Positions 61,801 through 64,000 of a stretch of DNA of 64,000 nucleotides are shown here, piece by piece. Source of the stretch: Manis javanica (Eukaryota > Chordata > Mammalia > Pholidota > Manidae). The translations under genes were made by a program, and so were the position numbers. The DNA is taken from NCBI RefSeq assembly GCF_040802235.1, contig NC_133166.1, positions 114,218,991-114,282,990 on the forward strand. Direction: 5' to 3'. Position 1 is the stretch's first letter. The number at the start of each line of letters is the position of its first letter. The notes beneath the pieces are model-generated. The model was not told the origin of the DNA. It searched no databases and saw only the letters and a program-made list of their open reading frames with translations.

Positions 61801-63796
61801 GACACCGGATACAGCGGACTGGAAGACATCATTGACCCCGTGAGTGAGGGGGCATGGAGGGGGCTGCACGCCGCGCCCCCGCCGTCCACGCCCGTGACCC
61901 TGCCACTCCTCTCTCTCTCTACTGCAGCTCATAGCCAGGTCTTGTGTAGAGATTACGTCTCTGGACTTCTCCTCTCTCTGCACTAGAGGTAATAACTGGG
62001 GTCGCTGTTGTAAACGCAGGAGTGTGTGTGTGTGTGTTTTGTGAATGTGCCATGTGTGTGGTGGGAGTGTTGTATGTGGTTCCAGTCTGTGTGGTGTGTA
62101 TGAGCGCACCGTGTGTGTGTGTGTGTGTGTGTGTGGCACGTGTGGTGTGAATGTGTATAATGTCACCGTTGCCTGGTCCGTGCCTGCACCCATGAGGGGG
62201 CACGTTGGGATTTCAGAGCAGAAACCCCTGGCTGGGTTTGCGCCTATGGAGGAAACTAGGCTGGGGGCCTTTAATGGATGGACTTCATGGGTCATGGGAA
62301 GTGGGGAGAGGCACCTAAGGCTGCACCCAGCCCAGGCTCCCGGGAGTACGCCATCAATGACCGAAAGGAGATTTGGCCAGGGGGTTGCCCAGATGTGGGT
62401 TCAGCTACAGCTGCACGCTCCAAAGGTTCATGGGAAATCTGTTGTGGGGGTGGCCTGCCATAGCCGTGATCTGAGGGAAATACCGCCGCGCTTCCCCACA
62501 CAGACGTCTGGATATTACTCTTGCAGGGAAAAAGACCGTCAAGGTTATTGGAAAAGGTTTGCAGGGCGTTCGCAACGATGACGTTGTCTGTCAGTTTCGC
62601 ACTGGGAAGGAAATCATCCGTAAGCAGCCCCTCCTGTCCCCCGGTGGCAGCTGTCCCCCAGCAAATCAGGGCCCATGCTGGCCATTCACTGTGCACACCC
62701 CAAAAACCAGTAGCATGGACGGTGGAAGGGGTCACTGGCTGATCGCCTGGGCACCTGCCGCTCGTGCCCAGGACTGAATCGATCCCCAGCACCGTCATAC
62801 CCCCGGGAGCAGCCTGTCCTGTAGCCCTGGCGGGGTGTGGGGTGGGGTGCACCCTAAGAGATGCACCCCCACCCTTTCCTGGGCTCTCCCTTCCCTTGGG
62901 AGGCAAGGACTCGAGTCCATTAGTCTGTGGGAGGGAAGTCGACGCAGCCCCAGGGCTCTGAGTCTCTGCCAGGTCTGCCAGGATGGTGTGTTCACTTGAG
63001 ATTGAAAGATGATGCCATAAAAAACCCTAAAGGCTCCACTCCAAAACTACTAGAACTAATATCTGAATTCAGCCAAGTCTCAGGATACAGAATTAGTACA
63101 CAGAAATCTGTTGCATTCCTATACCCTAATGATGAACTAGCAGAAAGAGAAATCAGGAAAACAATTCCATTCACAACTGCATCAAAAAGAATAAAATACC
63201 TAGAAATGAACCTAACCAAGGAAGTGAAAGACACTCTTAAGAGAAATTAGAGAGGACACTCCTAAATGGGAATTCATCCCGTGCATGTAATACTGGTTTG
63301 AAAACTCCTTTCCAGTCGCTCATGCCTGTCCAGGCCCCTCTGCGTGCTGGGCTGCCGTCCCATCCTCCTCCTCTCCGGACTGGGCACATCCAATGGGAAA
63401 GTCAGTTTGCACCGCTTTGGGTATTTTTGCCCATTTACTCCTAGCCTTTCCCCACCCAGACACCAATCCTTTCCCCTGAGCATACTTAGCATTGAGTTTT
63501 CATTCTGAGCTCCAACAAAGGGGTAAGAATGTTCAGAAGGTCGCAGCTGATCTGACAGTCGGGTCAGCAGCACGGCACTTGTTGTGAGGCAGGTGCTCCC
63601 AGGCAGGCAGAGAACGGGAGCCGACATCCGCCAAGGGGCGAGCTCTGCTTGCCAAGGGCCACAGGAGGGGCGTCGGGGATGTGGGGACACGTCCATTGAC
63701 ATTATTTGCGTGTCACTTTCTTCCAGGAATGAAGGCTGTATCGGTGGAAGACACCTCCATTACCTGCCCAGGACTGGAGATGAATAATCAGGGCCG
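55832..63796 (+). CDS. ANTXRL: ANTXRL-like receptor, copy C (exons 1-11; 3' end lies outside the window)
   Basis: Seen: exons 55832-56016, 57945-58013, 58712-58783, 59942-60023, 60134-60167, 61161-61240, 61323-61391, 61759-61839, 61928-61988, 62527-62619 and 63727-63796; exon 12 would fall near 64360. All splice borders and phases match copy B and no stop interrupts the visible frame. Relative to B I count 19 amino-acid changes against 5 silent ones: Val46Asp in exon 1; eight in exon 2; Thr97Met and Gln98His in exon 3; Ser110Asn in exon 4; five in exon 8; Val236Leu in exon 9; Val287Ile in exon 11. Exons 5, 6, 7 and 10 are unchanged. The MIDAS loop is DxSxG rather than DxSxS. Inference: an expressed, diverging paralog rather than a dead copy, because no breaks are seen. 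Confidence 0.84.
56482..56777 (-). mobile_element. L1 relic in intron 1, copy C
   Basis: Same element at the same intron position as in copy B. Confidence 0.65.
57022..57116. repeat. CA/CG-rich microsatellite in intron 1, copy C
   Basis: 95 bases at the same place, with a different pattern of CG interruptions from copy B. Confidence 0.95.
62111..62135 (+). repeat. (TG)n microsatellite in intron 9, copy C
   Basis: Only 25 bases, about half the length in A and B. Confidence 0.95.
62992..63270 (+). mobile_element. L1 ORF2 fragment in intron 10 of copy C
   Basis: Same L1 fragment at the orthologous position with a few substitutions (for example Asn to Thr in the T-I-P-F-T-x-A-S-K run), so it predates the A/B versus C split. 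Confidence 0.85.
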
Positions 63797-64000
63797 GTAA
63801 GCGTAAAGCTCAGGGAATGTGGTCAGTTATGGGCACTATGGCGGGACCAGCGTGCGTGATGCGTCCTCTGGAGGAGCTGCTCACACCAGTTCTGGGAGGG
63901 CTCAGGGCTTCCTCTGCACCCACCTATGCGGGTGGTCCCCTGAGGGGCTGTGATCCCCTGTCACCCAGGCTCTGTCAAGGAGGGCAGGATGCAGGAGGTG

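Noticed and set aside
1-64000. CRISPR array, tRNA or rRNA genes, bacterial operons
   Set aside because: Repeats are either microsatellites or 31 kb units, no cloverleaf or rRNA sequence was recognised, and the intron-exon structure is mammalian.

Overview
This is eukaryotic, almost certainly placental-mammal, genomic DNA: genes in many small GT-AG exons, long introns, CpG islands, MIR and L1 relics, solo LTRs and CA/TG microsatellites. No Alu, B1/B2, Bov-tA or carnivore SINE was recognised. The 3' ends of two L1 pieces resemble a type I associate, from memory only, with pangolins or xenarthrans; the order is not settled.

The window holds a head-to-tail array of anthrax-toxin-receptor-like genes (ANTXRL family), all on the + strand, about 30.9 kb apart. 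Copy A (1-7647) is cut by the window start and shows exon 8 (part) to the stop codon. Copy B (24909-38572) is complete: 15 coding exons join in consistent phase into a 505-residue protein with a signal peptide, VWA domain, Ig-like domain, acidic/proline-rich stalk, one membrane helix followed by a Cys-Cys-Cys-Cys run, and a cysteine-rich cytoplasmic tail. Copy C (55832 to beyond 63796) shows exons 1-11 and runs off the window end. Between genes lie about 17 kb of intergenic DNA (7648-24600 and its duplicate 38573-55520) holding L1/MIR relics, two CpG islands, two LTR fossils, a paired ZNF143-type motif, a stray diverged ANTXRL exon 10, and a compact promoter just upstream of exon 1.

The sequence 1-24428 is almost identical to 30922-55351 (about eight single-base differences found by eye plus microsatellite length changes), so it is either a very recent tandem duplication or an assembly duplication. 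Gene C is about 1-2% diverged from A/B, and the switch from near-identity to divergence falls just upstream of the exon 1 promoter (24429/55352).

The most interesting signal is in the VWA domain. B and C have nearly identical introns but differ at 11 of the first 53 bases of exon 2, every change altering an amino acid, around the MIDAS loop and first helix; exon 8 has a second such cluster. In every copy visible the MIDAS metal site is degenerate (expected Thr is Ile128, expected Asp is Gly160), and copy C also loses the last Ser of the DxSxS loop. This suggests a duplicated surface receptor that has left classical metal-dependent binding and is diversifying its binding face. The promoter carries an RFX X-box, a CRE-like site, a GC box and a TATA-like box, a combination typical of testis or ciliated-cell genes.
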